Below are positions 29,920 through 41,293 of a DNA stretch of 64,000 bases, one piece after another. A model generated the notes under the pieces. The model saw only the letters and a list, made by a program, of their open reading frames with translations. It was not told where the DNA came from and did no database searches. Position 1 is the first letter of the stretch. Each line of letters opens with the position of its first letter. The stretch covers positions 1,116,001-1,180,000 of the forward strand of contig NZ_CP165734.1 of NCBI RefSeq assembly GCF_041200145.1, given 5' to 3'. Both the position numbers and the translations under genes were made by a program. Source of the DNA: Bradyrhizobium sp. LLZ17. GTDB lineage: Bacteria > Pseudomonadota > Alphaproteobacteria > Rhizobiales > Xanthobacteraceae.

Positions 29920-30948
29920 ATGAGCACGCGGGCCTTCATCACCGGCGTTTCCGGAACCGGACTGACCGCCGCCGAGCGGGAGTTCATCCGTGCCGAGCGC
30001 CCGTGGGGCTTCATCCTCTTCAAACGCAACGTCGAGAGTCCGGCCCAAGTTGCTGCATTGGTTGCGGAATTGCGCGCGGCCTCCGGCGCCGCTGGCGTTC
30101 CCGTCCTGATCGATCAAGAGGGCGGACGGGTGCAGCGGCTGGGCCCGCCACATTGGCCGCTCTACCCAGCGGGCGCGGTTTTCGGGACGTTGTACGACAC
30201 TGATTCGGCGCTCGGACTGACCGCTGCACGTCTCAGCGCCCGCCTGATCGCGGCCGATCTGGCCGACCTCGGCATCACCGTGGATTGCTTGCCGTTGGCC
30301 GACGTCCCGGTCGCGGGCGCCGATGCCGTGATCGGGAACCGGGCCTACGGCACCGATCCGGGCAAGGTCGCGGCCATCGCCCGAGCTGTGACGCAAGGGC
30401 TGGAGCAGGGCGGTGTGCTGCCCGTGCTGAAGCACATTCCCGGCCACGGCCGGGCCACCGCCGACACCCATTTCAAGCTGCCGACCGTCGATACGCCGCG
30501 GGACGAGCTGGAGCGGACCGACTTCGCGGCGTTCAAGCCGCTCGCGGATCTGCCGATGGCAATGACTGCACATGTTGTGTTTAGCGCCGTGGACCCCGCC
30601 CATCCGGCGACGACTTCTGCGACAATGATCGCTCAGGTGATCCGTCACGCGATCGGGTTCCAGGGTTTGTTGATGAGTGATGACGTGTCGATGAACGCGC
30701 TGGCTGGAAATCTTGCCGAGCGCACTCGCGCCATCTTCGCCGCAGGCTGCGACATGGTCTTGCATTGCAACGGCAAGATCGAGGAGATGCGCGACGTCGC
30801 CGCCCAGACGCCCGAATTGTCAGGCATCGCGCTGGCGCGGGCGAACGCCGCGCTCGCCGCGCGCAAGCCGCCGCAGCCGTTCGACCGGACGGCCGCACGC
30901 GCCGAACTGGACGCATTGATCGTACGGGCAAACACGGCCTCCGCATGA
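29920..30948 (+). CDS. nagZ: Beta-N-acetylhexosaminidase
   Basis: Cytoplasmic glycoside hydrolase family 3 enzyme, 342 residues, removing GlcNAc from anhydro-muropeptides in peptidoglycan recycling. Motifs: LIDQEGGRVQRL, the NagZ-specific catalytic loop KHIPGHGRATADTHF with its His, and the nucleophile Asp in GFQGLLMSDDVSMNAL. Its stop overlaps the scpA start (ATGA), so the two are translationally coupled. Confidence 0.95.
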   Translation: MSTRAFITGVSGTGLTAAEREFIRAERPWGFILFKRNVESPAQVAALVAELRAASGAAGVPVLIDQEGGRVQRLGPPHWPLYPAGAVFGTLYDTDSALGLTAARLSARLIAADLADLGITVDCLPLADVPVAGADAVIGNRAYGTDPGKVAAIARAVTQGLEQGGVLPVLKHIPGHGRATADTHFKLPTVDTPRDELERTDFAAFKPLADLPMAMTAHVVFSAVDPAHPATTSATMIAQVIRHAIGFQGLLMSDDVSMNALAGNLAERTRAIFAAGCDMVLHCNGKIEEMRDVAAQTPELSGIALARANAALAARKPPQPFDRTAARAELDALIVRANTASA

Positions 30949-31784
30949 CCGCAGAAATCCTATCGTTTGAAACCGGGCGGCCCGCCGAGCTTGCCGACGG
31001 CGAGCCGGCCTTGGTGGTTGACGTCGAGGGCTACGAAGGCCCGCTCGATCTGTTGCTCGCGTTGGCGCGACAGCAGAAGGTCGACCTGTCCAAGATCTCG
31101 ATCCTGGCGCTGGCCGACCAATATCTCCACTTCATCGAAGCCGCGCGAAAGATCCGGCTTGAACTTGCCGCCGACTATCTCGTAATGGCGGCCTGGCTTG
31201 CCTTCCTGAAGTCGCGTCTGTTGCTGCCGGAGCCGCCGTCCGCGGAAGGGCCGAGCGCGGAGGAGATGGCCACCGCGCTTGCCAACCGGTTGCGCCGGCT
31301 CGAAGCCATTCGCGAAGCGGCCAACCGGCTGATGAACAGGCAGCAATTGCTGCGCGATATCTTTCCGCGCGGCGAGCCCGAGCATATCGCCGAGATCAGG
31401 CATCCGAAATATACGGCGACGCTTTACGACCTGCTCACCGCCTACGCCGCGCAGCGCCAGTCGCGCGTGCTGGCGAACGTGCATCTTGCCAAACGTACGG
31501 TGTGGTCGCTCGCTGAGGCGCGCGCCACGCTGGAGCGGCTGGTCGGCAGCATCACCGAACAGGATGACTGGGGCGTCCTCGACGACTTTCTGCTCCAGCA
31601 CGTCGCTGACCCGACGCAGCGCGCGACGGTGCTCGCCTCGAGCTTCGCCGCGGCTCTGGAATTGGTGCGTGAAGGTCAGCTGGAGCTGAACCAGAAAGAG
31701 GCGTTTGCGCCCATTTATTTCCGCAAGGGACGCCATCAACCGGTTCCGGACGCAGCTCCCGCGCCCGACGCGCCGGTCGGCTAA
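30945..31784 (+). CDS. scpA: Segregation and condensation protein A
   Basis: Kleisin subunit of the SMC-ScpAB condensin, 279 residues. The N-terminal SMC-head-binding region includes VEGYEGPLDLLLALARQQKV and the C-terminal winged helix includes VTASF-like LASSFAAALELVREGQLELN, followed by FAPIYFRKG. ATG 30945 overlaps the nagZ stop by 4 bases; scpB follows after 21 bases. Confidence 0.95.
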   Translation: MTAEILSFETGRPAELADGEPALVVDVEGYEGPLDLLLALARQQKVDLSKISILALADQYLHFIEAARKIRLELAADYLVMAAWLAFLKSRLLLPEPPSAEGPSAEEMATALANRLRRLEAIREAANRLMNRQQLLRDIFPRGEPEHIAEIRHPKYTATLYDLLTAYAAQRQSRVLANVHLAKRTVWSLAEARATLERLVGSITEQDDWGVLDDFLLQHVADPTQRATVLASSFAAALELVREGQLELNQKEAFAPIYFRKGRHQPVPDAAPAPDAPVG

Positions 31785-31805
31785 GTGCAAGAAGGAGAAG
31801 CTGCC

Positions 31806-32543
31806 ATGGCTTTGGCGGAAGTTCGCGTAGAAGAGGTCGAGCCGATGGAGAACGAACCCCAGGCGCGCCCGGAAGAGTTGCGGCTGCTCGAAGCGCTGCT
31901 GTTTGCTTCGAGCGAACCGCTGGATACCGCGACGCTGGCCAAGCGCATGCCGGAAGGCGTCGATGTCAAGGTCGCGCTGGCACAGCTGCAGGCCGACTAT
32001 GCCACGCGCGGCGTCAACCTCGTGCGCGTCGCCAACAAGTGGACGTTCCGTACTGCCGGCGATCTCGCCTGGCTGATGACGCGCGAGAGCACCGAGACCC
32101 GTCGGCTGTCGCGCGCCGCGATCGAGGTGCTGGCGATCATCGCCTATCACCAGCCGGTGACGCGCGCCGAGATCGAGGAGATCCGGGGTGTCCTCACCTC
32201 GAAGGGCACCCTCGACGTGCTGCTGGAGACCGGCTGGATCAAGCCGCGCGGCCGCCGCAAGACCCCTGGCCGTCCGCTGACTTTCGGAACCACCGAGGAC
32301 TTCCTGTCGCAGTTCAGCCTGGAACAGCTCGGCGATTTGCCAGGGCTAGAGGAGCTGAAGGGCACGGGCCTGCTGGATTCGCGTTTGCCGACCGGATTCA
32401 GCGTTCCGAACCCGTCCGACGATCCGACGCTGCGCGAGGATGAGGATCCGCTGGAACCGGGCGAGGACCTGGATCTCGCGCTGGCGCCGGCGGTTGAGCC
32501 GGAGACCCCGGAAGGCGGCAATGAGGGGGGCGACGAGAGCTGA
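31806..32543 (+). CDS. scpB: Segregation and condensation protein B
   Basis: Winged-helix partner of ScpA, 245 residues. Features: [15 protein letters not shown], a central [20 protein letters not shown] then EEIRGV, and [20 protein letters not shown], followed by an acidic tail. I prefer ATG 31806, which has a GAAGGAG ribosome site 8 bases upstream; an in-frame GTG at 31785 would place that site inside the gene. Confidence 0.95.
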   Translation: MALAEVRVEEVEPMENEPQARPEELRLLEALLFASSEPLDTATLAKRMPEGVDVKVALAQLQADYATRGVNLVRVANKWTFRTAGDLAWLMTRESTETRRLSRAAIEVLAIIAYHQPVTRAEIEEIRGVLTSKGTLDVLLETGWIKPRGRRKTPGRPLTFGTTEDFLSQFSLEQLGDLPGLEELKGTGLLDSRLPTGFSVPNPSDDPTLREDEDPLEPGEDLDLALAPAVEPETPEGGNEGGDES

Positions 32544-32710
32544 CGTCCGGTCCTCGTTTCGACGCCTGCGACCAGTTAACACTAGCAAGATTACGTAGTG
32601 CCAACAGCGAATTGGCGCTGCCTTGGTCCTTGTTTTTGACACCTGCGAAGCCTACGTTTCCGGTGAAGATCGGCCGGGGTCCCGGCCATGCGCGTTTGGA
32701 GGGTTGCAGG

Positions 32711-32944
32711 ATGGGTTCGCTTAGCATTTGGCACTGGATCTTGGTGATCGCAGTTGTCCTGCTGCTGTTCGGTCGCGGCAAGATTTCGGATCTGATGGGC
32801 GACGTGGCGCAGGGCATCAAGGCCTTCAAGAAGGGCATGCAGGACGACGACAAGGTCGCCGACAAGCCCGAGCCGTCCAAGTCCATCGAGCACACCGCCG
32901 CGCCAACCGCGGCGCGATCCGACGTCGGCAGCAAGGCCGTCTGA
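32711..32944 (+). CDS. tatA: Sec-independent translocase subunit TatA
   Basis: A 77-residue pore-forming Tat subunit: N-terminal TM helix ([15 protein letters not shown]), the FGRGK hinge, an amphipathic helix ([19 protein letters not shown]) and an acidic/low-complexity tail. It exports folded twin-arginine substrates with TatB and TatC, which follow directly. The 167-base gap from scpB may hold a separate tat promoter; I cannot define it. Confidence 0.95.
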   Translation: MGSLSIWHWILVIAVVLLLFGRGKISDLMGDVAQGIKAFKKGMQDDDKVADKPEPSKSIEHTAAPTAARSDVGSKAV

Positions 32945-33032
32945 ACCAGAGAGCACGCGAGACGCGGGTAGCGGACCCGATCCTGCGCGCAAGGATTGGG
33001 CCGGTCGTGGCTTTGCGTGAACGGAAGACGTG

Positions 33033-33599
33033 ATGTTCGACATCGGGTGGAGTGAACTGGTTCTGATCGGGGTCGTGGCCCTGGTCGCCATCGGCCCGAA
33101 AGAGTTGCCGGGCGTGTTGCGCATGGTCGGTCAATGGATGGGCAAGGCCCGCAAGATGGCCGCCGAATTCCAGGGCCAGTTCCAGGAAGCGATGCGCGAG
33201 GCCGAGATGGCCGACCTCAAGAAGAGTTTCGACGAGGTCAAGGAAGCGGCTTCGGGTTTCGCCGGCAACAATCTGATGACCTCGCTCCAGAAGGACGTCA
33301 GCGACGCCCTGCGCGTCGATCCGCTCGACAAGCCGGCCGAAACCACCACATCCGCTGGCCTCGACGCTCCTGCGACGTCAGCTGAAGCGCTGCCGACTTC
33401 AGGCGAAGCGTCGCCCGTTTCAAGCGAAGCTGCGGCAACTCCGACGACACCCGAAGCCCCGACACCTGAGACCTTTGTCGAAGCCGAGGCGCATGCGGCG
33501 GTGAACGAGCCGCTTGCGATCACCCGCGAGGTCGAGCCGGCCGAGGTCATCCAAGACACCGCGCCGTCCGAGGCGATCAAGGACGCCAAAGCGTCATGA
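33033..33599 (+). CDS. tatB: Sec-independent translocase subunit TatB
   Basis: A 188-residue Tat receptor subunit. The N-terminus [20 protein letters not shown] with the Glu in the TM helix is typical; the amphipathic region ([20 protein letters not shown]) and a long acidic, Ala/Pro/Thr tail follow. ATG 33033 is preferred over the adjacent in-frame GTG 33030. The end overlaps tatC by 4 bases. Confidence 0.94.
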   Translation: MFDIGWSELVLIGVVALVAIGPKELPGVLRMVGQWMGKARKMAAEFQGQFQEAMREAEMADLKKSFDEVKEAASGFAGNNLMTSLQKDVSDALRVDPLDKPAETTTSAGLDAPATSAEALPTSGEASPVSSEAAATPTTPEAPTPETFVEAEAHAAVNEPLAITREVEPAEVIQDTAPSEAIKDAKAS

Positions 33600-34408
33600 G
33601 CGACGCCGAGATCGAGGCCAGCAAAGCCCCTTTGATGGACCATCTGATCGAGCTGCGCTCGCGGCTGATCAAGGCGCTGCTCGGCTTCGGCCTGGCTTTC
33701 ATCTTCTGCTTCTTCTTCGCCAAGCAGATCTACAACGTGCTGGTCTGGCCGTTCGTGTGGATCGCGGGGCCGGAGAACTCGAAATTCATCTACACGGCGC
33801 TGCTGGAATATTTCATCACCCAGCTCAAGCTCGCGCTGTTCGGCGCCGGCTTCATCTCATTCCCGATCGTAGCAACCCAAATCTACAAATTCGTCGCGCC
33901 CGGCCTCTACAAGCACGAGAAGCAGGCTTTCCTGCCATATCTGGTCGCAACCCCGTTCTTCTTCGTGCTGGGCGCGGCGCTGGTCTATTTCGTCGTGCTG
34001 CCCATGCTGGTCCGCTTCTCGCTCGGCATGCAGCAGGCGGGCAGCGACGAGACCGCGCAGATCCAGCTGCTGCCCAAAGTCGGCGAATATCTGTCGCTGA
34101 TGATGTCGCTGATCTTCGCCTTTGGGATCGCCTTCCAGCTTCCGGTGATCCTGACGCTGCTCGGCCGCATCGGCATCATCACCTCGAAAATGCTGCGCGA
34201 GAAACGCCGCTATTTCATTGTCGTCGCCTTCATCATCGCGGCCGTGCTGACGCCGCCCGACGTGCTCAGCCAGTGCTCGCTCGCGGTCCCGCTGCTCGCG
34301 CTCTATGAGGGCTCGATCATCGCGGTCTCCATGGTGGAGAAGAAGGCAGCCGCCTCGCAGGCCTCGTCCGGTACCGACGCGTCGTCGCCAGCCAATCCGG
34401 CGGAATAG
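33596..34408 (+). CDS. tatC: Sec-independent translocase subunit TatC
   Basis: A 270-residue polytopic subunit that recognises the twin-arginine signal. The N-terminal [17 protein letters not shown] motif holds the conserved cytoplasmic Glu, and six TM segments follow, with the FSLGMQQ-loop and [18 protein letters not shown] region typical of TatC. Start overlaps the tatB stop (ATGA). Confidence 0.95.
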   Translation: MSDAEIEASKAPLMDHLIELRSRLIKALLGFGLAFIFCFFFAKQIYNVLVWPFVWIAGPENSKFIYTALLEYFITQLKLALFGAGFISFPIVATQIYKFVAPGLYKHEKQAFLPYLVATPFFFVLGAALVYFVVLPMLVRFSLGMQQAGSDETAQIQLLPKVGEYLSLMMSLIFAFGIAFQLPVILTLLGRIGIITSKMLREKRRYFIVVAFIIAAVLTPPDVLSQCSLAVPLLALYEGSIIAVSMVEKKAAASQASSGTDASSPANPAE

Positions 34409-34424
34409 GGCGCCACATTCCCGG

Positions 34425-34525
34425 TGTCATTCTCCGCGCAGGCGGGAATCCAGTATGCCGCGGCCGCTCGGATGATCGCCGACACCTCTGGAATACTGGA
34501 TCGCCCGCTTTCGCGGGCGATGACA
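34425..34525. repeat. Palindromic intergenic repeat (TGTCATTC...GCGATGACA type)
   Basis: A 101-base element bounded by TGTCAT and ATGACA. Internal inverted pairs are ATCCAGTAT (34448-34456) with ATACTGGAT (34493-34501), and GCGGGCGA near the right end against CCGC-rich sequence on the left. This is a repeat I know from many Bradyrhizobium intergenic regions. It separates the tat operon from serS. Confidence 0.7.
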
Positions 34526-34599
34526 GGCGTGCTAGGGGCTATGTGCGAGCTTACAACGTCGAACGTTGCAAGTTGGCGACAGCCCTCAGGACCACGGCC

Positions 34600-35930
<1,331 letters not shown>

Positions 35931-36025
35931 TTGCGTTGTCCGTCTGAAAACGTCGAAACGTTTGGTTGCGAAGATCGGGCGGCCGGTTATCCTACCGGCC
36001 ACCCGTCATTGCGAACCGACCGTCC

Positions 36026-36376
36026 ATGGCCTTGCATCGCGATATCTTCTGGGTCGGCAGACAATGGGCGGTGACGGGTGCTGGCATCCAGGCCGTCGAC
36101 CAGCGCCTGCGTGGCGTGCTGGACATCAACATCGAAAGGCTCTGGGACGAGGCGCATGTGCAAAGCCGGCGGGCCAAGCCCGGCGTCAATCTCGAGGATT
36201 TTGACGCGGCCGTGACCATGGCACGCGCGCGCTTTCCCGGCATGACGGCACCCGCGCTGACCGACTTGCTGGCCCCGCCTCCGGCCGCGGCACGCCCCCC
36301 GGTTCCCGCGGCCTTCGTGCTGCGGGCGGAGGGCAGGCTCGCACGGTTCTTGCCGCAATGGCGCATCCGCAGCTGA
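36026..36376 (+). CDS. Conserved hypothetical protein between serS and surE
   Basis: A 116-residue soluble protein. The N-terminal MALHRDIFWVGRQWAVTGAG and the central LEDFDAAVTMARARFPG look conserved, followed by an Ala/Pro segment and a basic tail (RFLPQWRIRS). No family recognised. Its position between serS and surE is shared with Bradyrhizobium relatives as far as I recall, which favours a real gene. ATG 36026 begins the conserved-looking text. Confidence 0.6.
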   Translation: MALHRDIFWVGRQWAVTGAGIQAVDQRLRGVLDINIERLWDEAHVQSRRAKPGVNLEDFDAAVTMARARFPGMTAPALTDLLAPPPAAARPPVPAAFVLRAEGRLARFLPQWRIRS

Positions 36377-36466
36377 CGGACCGTTTGGCGAGTGCCTGGC
36401 GGTTTGCCTGATCGGCGATAGCCGGATAAGACGGCTTGAGCTCCGCTTCAGGAATCGACCTTTCGC

Positions 36467-37234
36467 ATGCGCATTCTCTGCACCAATGACGACGGTATCC
36501 ACGCTCCCGGCCTCAAGGTCGTGGAGGAGATCGCCCGCGCATTGTCTGACGACGTCTGGGTGGTCGCGCCCGAACTCGACCAGTCCGGCGTGTCGCATTC
36601 GCTCTCCCTGAACGATCCCCTGCGCCTGCGCGAGATTGGCCCGCGCCACTTCGCCGTGCGCGGCACGCCGACCGACTGCGTCATCATGGGGGCGCGCCAT
36701 ATCCTTGGCGCCCAGCTGCCGGATCTCGTGCTCTCCGGCGTCAACAAGGGCCGCAACGTCGCCGAGGACGTGGTCTATTCCGGCACCATCGCCGGTGCTC
36801 TGGAAGGCACCATCCTGGGCATTCCGTCGTTCGCTCTGTCGCAGGAATTCAGCCTTGAGACCCGCGAACGGCCACTTTGGGACACTGCGCGCAAATTCGG
36901 GCCCGACATCCTGCGCAAGGTGATCACCGCGGGCATCCCGAAGGACACCGTCATCAACGTCAACTTCCCGGCCTGTGCTCCGGAAGATGTGTTGGGCATC
37001 CGCGTCACGCGGCAGGGCAAGCGCAATCTCGGCTTTCTCAGGATCGACGAGCGCCGGGACGGCCGCGGCAATCCCTATTTCTGGATCGGCTTCGAACGCG
37101 CGGCGATGATGGACACACCCGCAGACGGCACCGATCTCGCAGCCCTGCGCGAGCGCTACGTCTCGGTCACGCCGCTCAGGCTCGATCGCACCAACGAAGC
37201 ATTTTCCGAAGCGCTGGGCGCGACGCTGAAATAA
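36467..37234 (+). CDS. surE: 5'/3'-nucleotidase SurE
   Basis: Metal-dependent survival protein, 255 residues, hydrolysing nucleoside monophosphates. The metal site begins with the N-terminal [12 protein letters not shown] (Asp-Asp), then the Ser in [11 protein letters not shown] and the Asn in [20 protein letters not shown]. Usually grouped with pcm, as here. Ends 22 bases from a convergent response-regulator gene. Confidence 0.96.
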   Translation: MRILCTNDDGIHAPGLKVVEEIARALSDDVWVVAPELDQSGVSHSLSLNDPLRLREIGPRHFAVRGTPTDCVIMGARHILGAQLPDLVLSGVNKGRNVAEDVVYSGTIAGALEGTILGIPSFALSQEFSLETRERPLWDTARKFGPDILRKVITAGIPKDTVINVNFPACAPEDVLGIRVTRQGKRNLGFLRIDERRDGRGNPYFWIGFERAAMMDTPADGTDLAALRERYVSVTPLRLDRTNEAFSEALGATLK

Positions 37235-37256
37235 GGCGCGGATTTGGCGATAGCGG

Positions 37257-37628
37257 CTAGCGGCCGCGCAGCGCGGCTGCAATGGTCTTGCTGAGCGCTT
37301 CGAGCTGGAATGGCTTCTGCAGCGCCGGCCGGTCGCGATATTGCTCGGGCAGGCCCGATGAGCCGTAGCCGGTTGCGAAGATGAAGGGGCAGCCCTTCGC
37401 CCTGATCACGTCCGCGACCGGCGAGATGACCTTGCCGTTGACATTAACGTCGAGGATGGCGATGTCGAACTCGGTCGCCTGGGCAAGCCGCATCGCTTCG
37501 GCGATATCGCCCGCTTCGGCCGCGACCTTGTAGCCGAGCTCTTCCAGCATGTCCGCGACCATCATTCGGATCATGACCTCGTCCTCGACGAGGAATACAG
37601 AGCGGCCCGAAAGCCCTGTCGCAGTCAT
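37257..37628 (-). CDS. Single-domain response regulator (CheY-like receiver)
   Basis: A 123-residue stand-alone receiver. Acidic pocket VFLVEDEVMIRMMVADML, phospho-Asp in DIAILDVNVNG, Thr in FIFATGYG and the conserved Lys in LQKPFQ. No output domain, so it probably acts through protein interaction or a phosphorelay. I choose ATG 37628 (MTATGLSG), which has AAGGA about 8 bases upstream; ATG 37646 would add MGKDSV. No partner kinase is adjacent. Confidence 0.88.
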   Translation of the reverse strand: MTATGLSGRSVFLVEDEVMIRMMVADMLEELGYKVAAEAGDIAEAMRLAQATEFDIAILDVNVNGKVISPVADVIRAKGCPFIFATGYGSSGLPEQYRDRPALQKPFQLEALSKTIAAALRGR

Positions 37629-37844
37629 AACCGAGTCCTTGCCCATTGCAGAAAACGATCGCAGATAACGCCAAGCGACGCAATGCGCGTTTACACCAAC
37701 GCAAACCTGCAAATAGCCTAATCTGTCGCAAGCCAATCGTGGTCAAGTGCTGCGCCGGAAGGTTATCATAGGTTCCTGATACGGAACAAGATTTTCAACC
37801 GGACCGCTACAACGCAAAAGATCGATCCAGCCCCTCCGAGACGA

Positions 37845-38507
37845 ATGCAGACAGCAATGGCTTCCCATCAGCACCCGCCGGAAAAGATGATGTTTCAGCT
37901 CAAGCTGAGACGTCGGGGCATCAGCGATCAGGCGGTGCTGCGGACCATGGAGGAGGTGCCTCGCGAGCTGTTTGTCGACGCAGCCGACCGCGACGGCGCC
38001 TATCGGGACAGTGCGCTGCCGATCGCCTGCGGCCAAACTATCAGCCAGCCCTTCGTGGTCGCCTACATGACCGAGCAGCTGCAGCTCCAGAAGCAGCATC
38101 GTGTGCTCGAGATCGGCGCCGGATCCGGCTATCAGGCAGCCGTGCTGTCGCGGCTGGCGGGCCAGGTTCTGACCGTCGAGCGCTACCGCAGGCTCGCGGA
38201 TGCCGCGCGCGCCAGGCTTGAGACGCTCGGCTACCACAATGTCGAGGTGATGCTCGGCGACGGCCTCAACTTGCCTCCCAATATCGGCCCCTTCGATCGC
38301 ATCATCGTCACCGCCGCGACGGAGCAGATTCCGGAGAACCTGATCGAGCGGCTCGAGCTCGGGGGCATCCTGATCGCGCCGGTCGGTCCTCATCAGGGCG
38401 TGCAGACGCTGACCCGCCTGCGCCGCGGCGAGGCCGGAATCGAGCGCAAGGAACTCGTCGAGGTTCGCTTCGTGCCCGCGCTGCCCGGCGTGGCGCGGGA
38501 GCTGTAG
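37845..38507 (+). CDS. pcm: Protein-L-isoaspartate O-methyltransferase
   Basis: SAM-dependent repair methyltransferase, 220 residues, acting on isoaspartyl residues. Motifs: [42 protein letters not shown] loop [16 protein letters not shown] and the PCMT tail GGILIAPVG. The start is ATG 37845 or the in-frame ATG 37857. Same strand as surE, separated by the inverted receiver gene. Confidence 0.95.
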   Translation: MQTAMASHQHPPEKMMFQLKLRRRGISDQAVLRTMEEVPRELFVDAADRDGAYRDSALPIACGQTISQPFVVAYMTEQLQLQKQHRVLEIGAGSGYQAAVLSRLAGQVLTVERYRRLADAARARLETLGYHNVEVMLGDGLNLPPNIGPFDRIIVTAATEQIPENLIERLELGGILIAPVGPHQGVQTLTRLRRGEAGIERKELVEVRFVPALPGVAREL

Positions 38508-38616
38508 ATTTCCGGATTGGCTGTGCTGCCAACATCTTATTGGGAGGGTTAAGCCGTTATTTACTCGGCGCGTGTTTACTTAAAACATCAGTTCTGTTGC
38601 GTACCAGTGAGTAACC

Positions 38617-40013
38617 ATGTCTGTTGTCGCCGAGTTGCTTTACTCGCGCCGCGTGCCGCAGGTTGCGGTGCTGGCGCTGATCTCGTTCAGCTTTGCAGGG
38701 TGCAGCGCCGACATGCAGTCGCGGCTGTCCCAGTCAAACTTCTCGAATCCTTTCGCGTCCGAGCAGACCGGCTCGGTGCAGCAGGCACCTCCGCAGCGTG
38801 AGCTGCCGCAATATTCGCGGCCGCAGACGCAGCCCGGTTCTTACCAGTCTCAGCCCTTGCCGCCGCCGGCGGTTGCCGCGCCGCAGTCCTATCCCGTTGC
38901 CGCAGGCGGTGGCGTCTCCGGAGGCGGACGTGGCGTCGGCTCCTATGCGCCGCCGGCCCACCCGCGTCTTGAAACCACCGGTACCGTGCCGCCGCGCTCG
39001 GTCGCTGCAGCCCAGCCGGCCGGCGGGACCAAGATCATCGTCGGCACCAGCGACACGCTCGATGTGCTTGCCAAGCGCTATCACGTCACGCCGCAGGCGA
39101 TCATGGCGGCCAACGGCTACAAGGGCCCGCGCGCGCCTCGCCGGGCCAGCAATTGGTGATTCCGCATCCCGGCGCGACGGCTGCCGCAACCACACCGGCG
39201 ATGGCTCCGGTCGCGGCGGCTCCCGTGATGGCTCCGGCGACGAAGCCGGTCGCTGTCGTGGCCGCGGCACCGAGCATTCACTTCGTCAATCACGGCGACA
39301 CGCTCGCCAGCATCGCCCGCAAGAATCATATCTCGGCGGCCGAACTCGCCCGCGCCAATGGTCTCGAAGCGTCGGCAAAACTCAAACTCGGCACCAAGTT
39401 GACCGTACCGGGTGCCAGGACCGCTGCGGTCGCGGCGCCGATGGCTCCGGCGCCTGTCACGGCCGCCCCTGTTGCGGCGGCGCTGCAACCCGTTGCGATA
39501 GCTCCCGCGCCCTCCACCAAGATGGCTGCCGTTGCCACGCCGGCGCAGAGCGCCCGTCTGGCCCAGGCCACCACCAACATCGAAGACAAGGCCGCCGAAA
39601 CGCCGGCGAAGGCTGCCGAAGCCACTGGCGCGCTGCCGACCTTCCGCTGGCCAGTGCGCGGTAAGGTGATCACGAGCTACGGCGCCAAGACCAACGGCAA
39701 GTCCAATGACGGCATCAATGTCGCGGTGCCCGAAGGGACGCCGGTCAAGGCGGCGGAAGACGGCGTCGTTGCCTATTCCGGCAACGAGCTGAAGGGTTAC
39801 GGCAATCTGGTCCTGGTTCGGCACGCCAACGGCTACGTCACGGCATATGCCCATGCGAGTGAGCTCTTGGTGAAGCGCGGCGATCCCATCAAGCGCGGCC
39901 AGATCATTGCCAAGTCGGGTCAATCCGGGGAGGTGGCTTCGCCGCAACTCCACTTCGAGATCCGCAAGGGATCGAGCCCGGTTGACCCGCTTCAATTCCT
40001 CAACGGCGCGTGA
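38617..40013 (+). CDS. nlpD: NlpD-like LysM/M23 lipoprotein (one-base frameshift)
   Basis: Envelope protein of about 465 residues. An N-terminal lipoprotein signal (VLALISFSFAGC) is followed by low-complexity Pro/Gln/Ala sequence, two LysM glycan-binding domains (KIIVGTSDTLDVLAKRY and HFVNHGDTLASIARKN) and a C-terminal LytM/M23 domain (FRWPVRGKVITSYG to LHFEIRKGSSPVDPLQFL). The first zinc ligand is missing: canonical HxG(x3)D reads NDGINVAV. That fits the catalytically inactive NlpD class that activates amidases. The frame breaks at about 39128-39137, between GYKGPRA and SPGQQLVIP. Confidence 0.9.
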
Positions 40014-40042
40014 GGCGTACGTAGCCTTCGCATGGACGGTGT

Positions 40043-40066
40043 TATCGCCCGGCTTCGCGGGCGATA
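40043..40066. repeat. Short hairpin repeat between nlpD and the DUF815 gene
   Basis: A perfect 9-base stem TATCGCCCG/CGGGCGATA with a 6-base loop (GCTTCG) between convergent genes. The words match the right half of the element at 34.4 kb, so it is probably a remnant of that family; it could also stop transcription from both sides. Confidence 0.5.
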
Positions 40067-40094
40067 GCAGGATTGAGTGGAGCGATAGCTAGCC

Positions 40095-41114
40095 TTACTC
40101 GGCCGTCAGCCTCACGCTGAGCCGTCCCGCAAGCTCCTGCACGAATTGCCAGGCGACGCGGCCCGAGCGCGAGCCGCGCGTGGTCGACCATTCCAGTGCC
40201 TCACGCTCCAGCGCCTCGTCGCCGACCTTGATGGCGAAATGGCTGCAATAGCCGCGCACCATGGCGAGATATTCGTCCTGGCTACAGCGGTGGAAGCCGA
40301 GCCAGAGGCCGAAGCGATCCGACAGCGACACCTTCTCTTCGACGGCTTCGCCGGGATTGATCGCGGTCGAACGCTCGTTCTCGATCATCTCGCGCGCGAG
40401 CAGATGCCGACGATTGGAGGTCGCGTAGAGGATGACGTTCTCGGGCCGCCCCTCGATGCCGCCTTCGAGCACAGCCTTGAGCGACTTGTACGAAGCGTCG
40501 TTGCCGTCAAAGGAAAGATCGTCGCAGAACACGATGAAATGGAACGGCGAGGCGCGCAATTGCTCCATCAGCGCCGGCAGGGTCTCGATGTCCTCGCGAT
40601 GGATCTCGATCAGCTTCAGCTTCTCGGCGGGCTTGCGCTCCGCGTTGATGCTGGCGTGCGCGGCCTTCACCAGCGACGATTTGCCCATGCCGCGCGCGCC
40701 CCAGAGCAGGGCGTTGTTGGCGGGCAGGCCGTTGGCAAAGCGCTCGGTGTTCTCCATCAGGATGTCGCGCATCCGGTCGACGCCCTTGAGCAGGAACAGC
40801 TCGACACGGCTGACCCGTGGCACCGCGGCGAGGCGTCCGTCCGGGTGCCAGACATAGGCATCCGCCCGCGTGAACGATTCGGGCGTTGCGACGGGCTTGC
40901 TCTGGGCGGAGAGGTGCGCCGCTATGGTCTCCAGCGCGCGGACGATGCGCTCCTGGGAGAGGTCCGTGGGAGCTGGGATGGAGACTGCCCTGGAGGTTGC
41001 CTTGGACGCTGCCTTGGAGGTCGCCTTGGGGCCTTTTGCCGCAACGCGGGCGGAGTTTCCGGCAGGGGTACGGGGGCCTTTGCCGGCCGGGCTTTTGCTT
41101 GGTTTTCTGGGCAT
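40095..41114 (-). CDS. DUF815 family AAA ATPase
   Basis: A 339-residue ATPase. A basic, Ala/Lys-rich N-terminal segment (about 65 residues) precedes the DUF815 AAA core: Walker A in LLWGARGMGKSSLVKA, Walker B-like FIVFCDDLSFD, and sensor region ILYATSNRRHLLAREM. Function unknown; such proteins are predicted nucleotide-dependent remodelers. ATG 41114 starts MPRKPSKSPAGKG. Divergent from yajC. Confidence 0.85.
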   Translation of the reverse strand: MPRKPSKSPAGKGPRTPAGNSARVAAKGPKATSKAASKATSRAVSIPAPTDLSQERIVRALETIAAHLSAQSKPVATPESFTRADAYVWHPDGRLAAVPRVSRVELFLLKGVDRMRDILMENTERFANGLPANNALLWGARGMGKSSLVKAAHASINAERKPAEKLKLIEIHREDIETLPALMEQLRASPFHFIVFCDDLSFDGNDASYKSLKAVLEGGIEGRPENVILYATSNRRHLLAREMIENERSTAINPGEAVEEKVSLSDRFGLWLGFHRCSQDEYLAMVRGYCSHFAIKVGDEALEREALEWSTTRGSRSGRVAWQFVQELAGRLSVRLTAE

Positions 41115-41293
41115 GTCCGAAGTTCCTGAGAATGCAGCCTTATCGGGCCTGAGGCGGCGCCGCAAGATAGCCAAATCGACGGTCTGGCAGCGTTGCAATT
41201 GGGACGGTGGCCGCTATAGTCCGCGCGAATTTGACCGAACCGGTCGCCCTCAGGGCCTGACCGGCTTCCCCCGTTTCCACGAGGATCGTCCGA

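Noticed and set aside
37772..37787. GTTCC-N6-GGAAC palindrome upstream of pcm as a possible EcfG general-stress promoter pair
   Set aside because: No CGTT-type -10 element at 17-18 bases on either strand, so the match is only to the -35 word.
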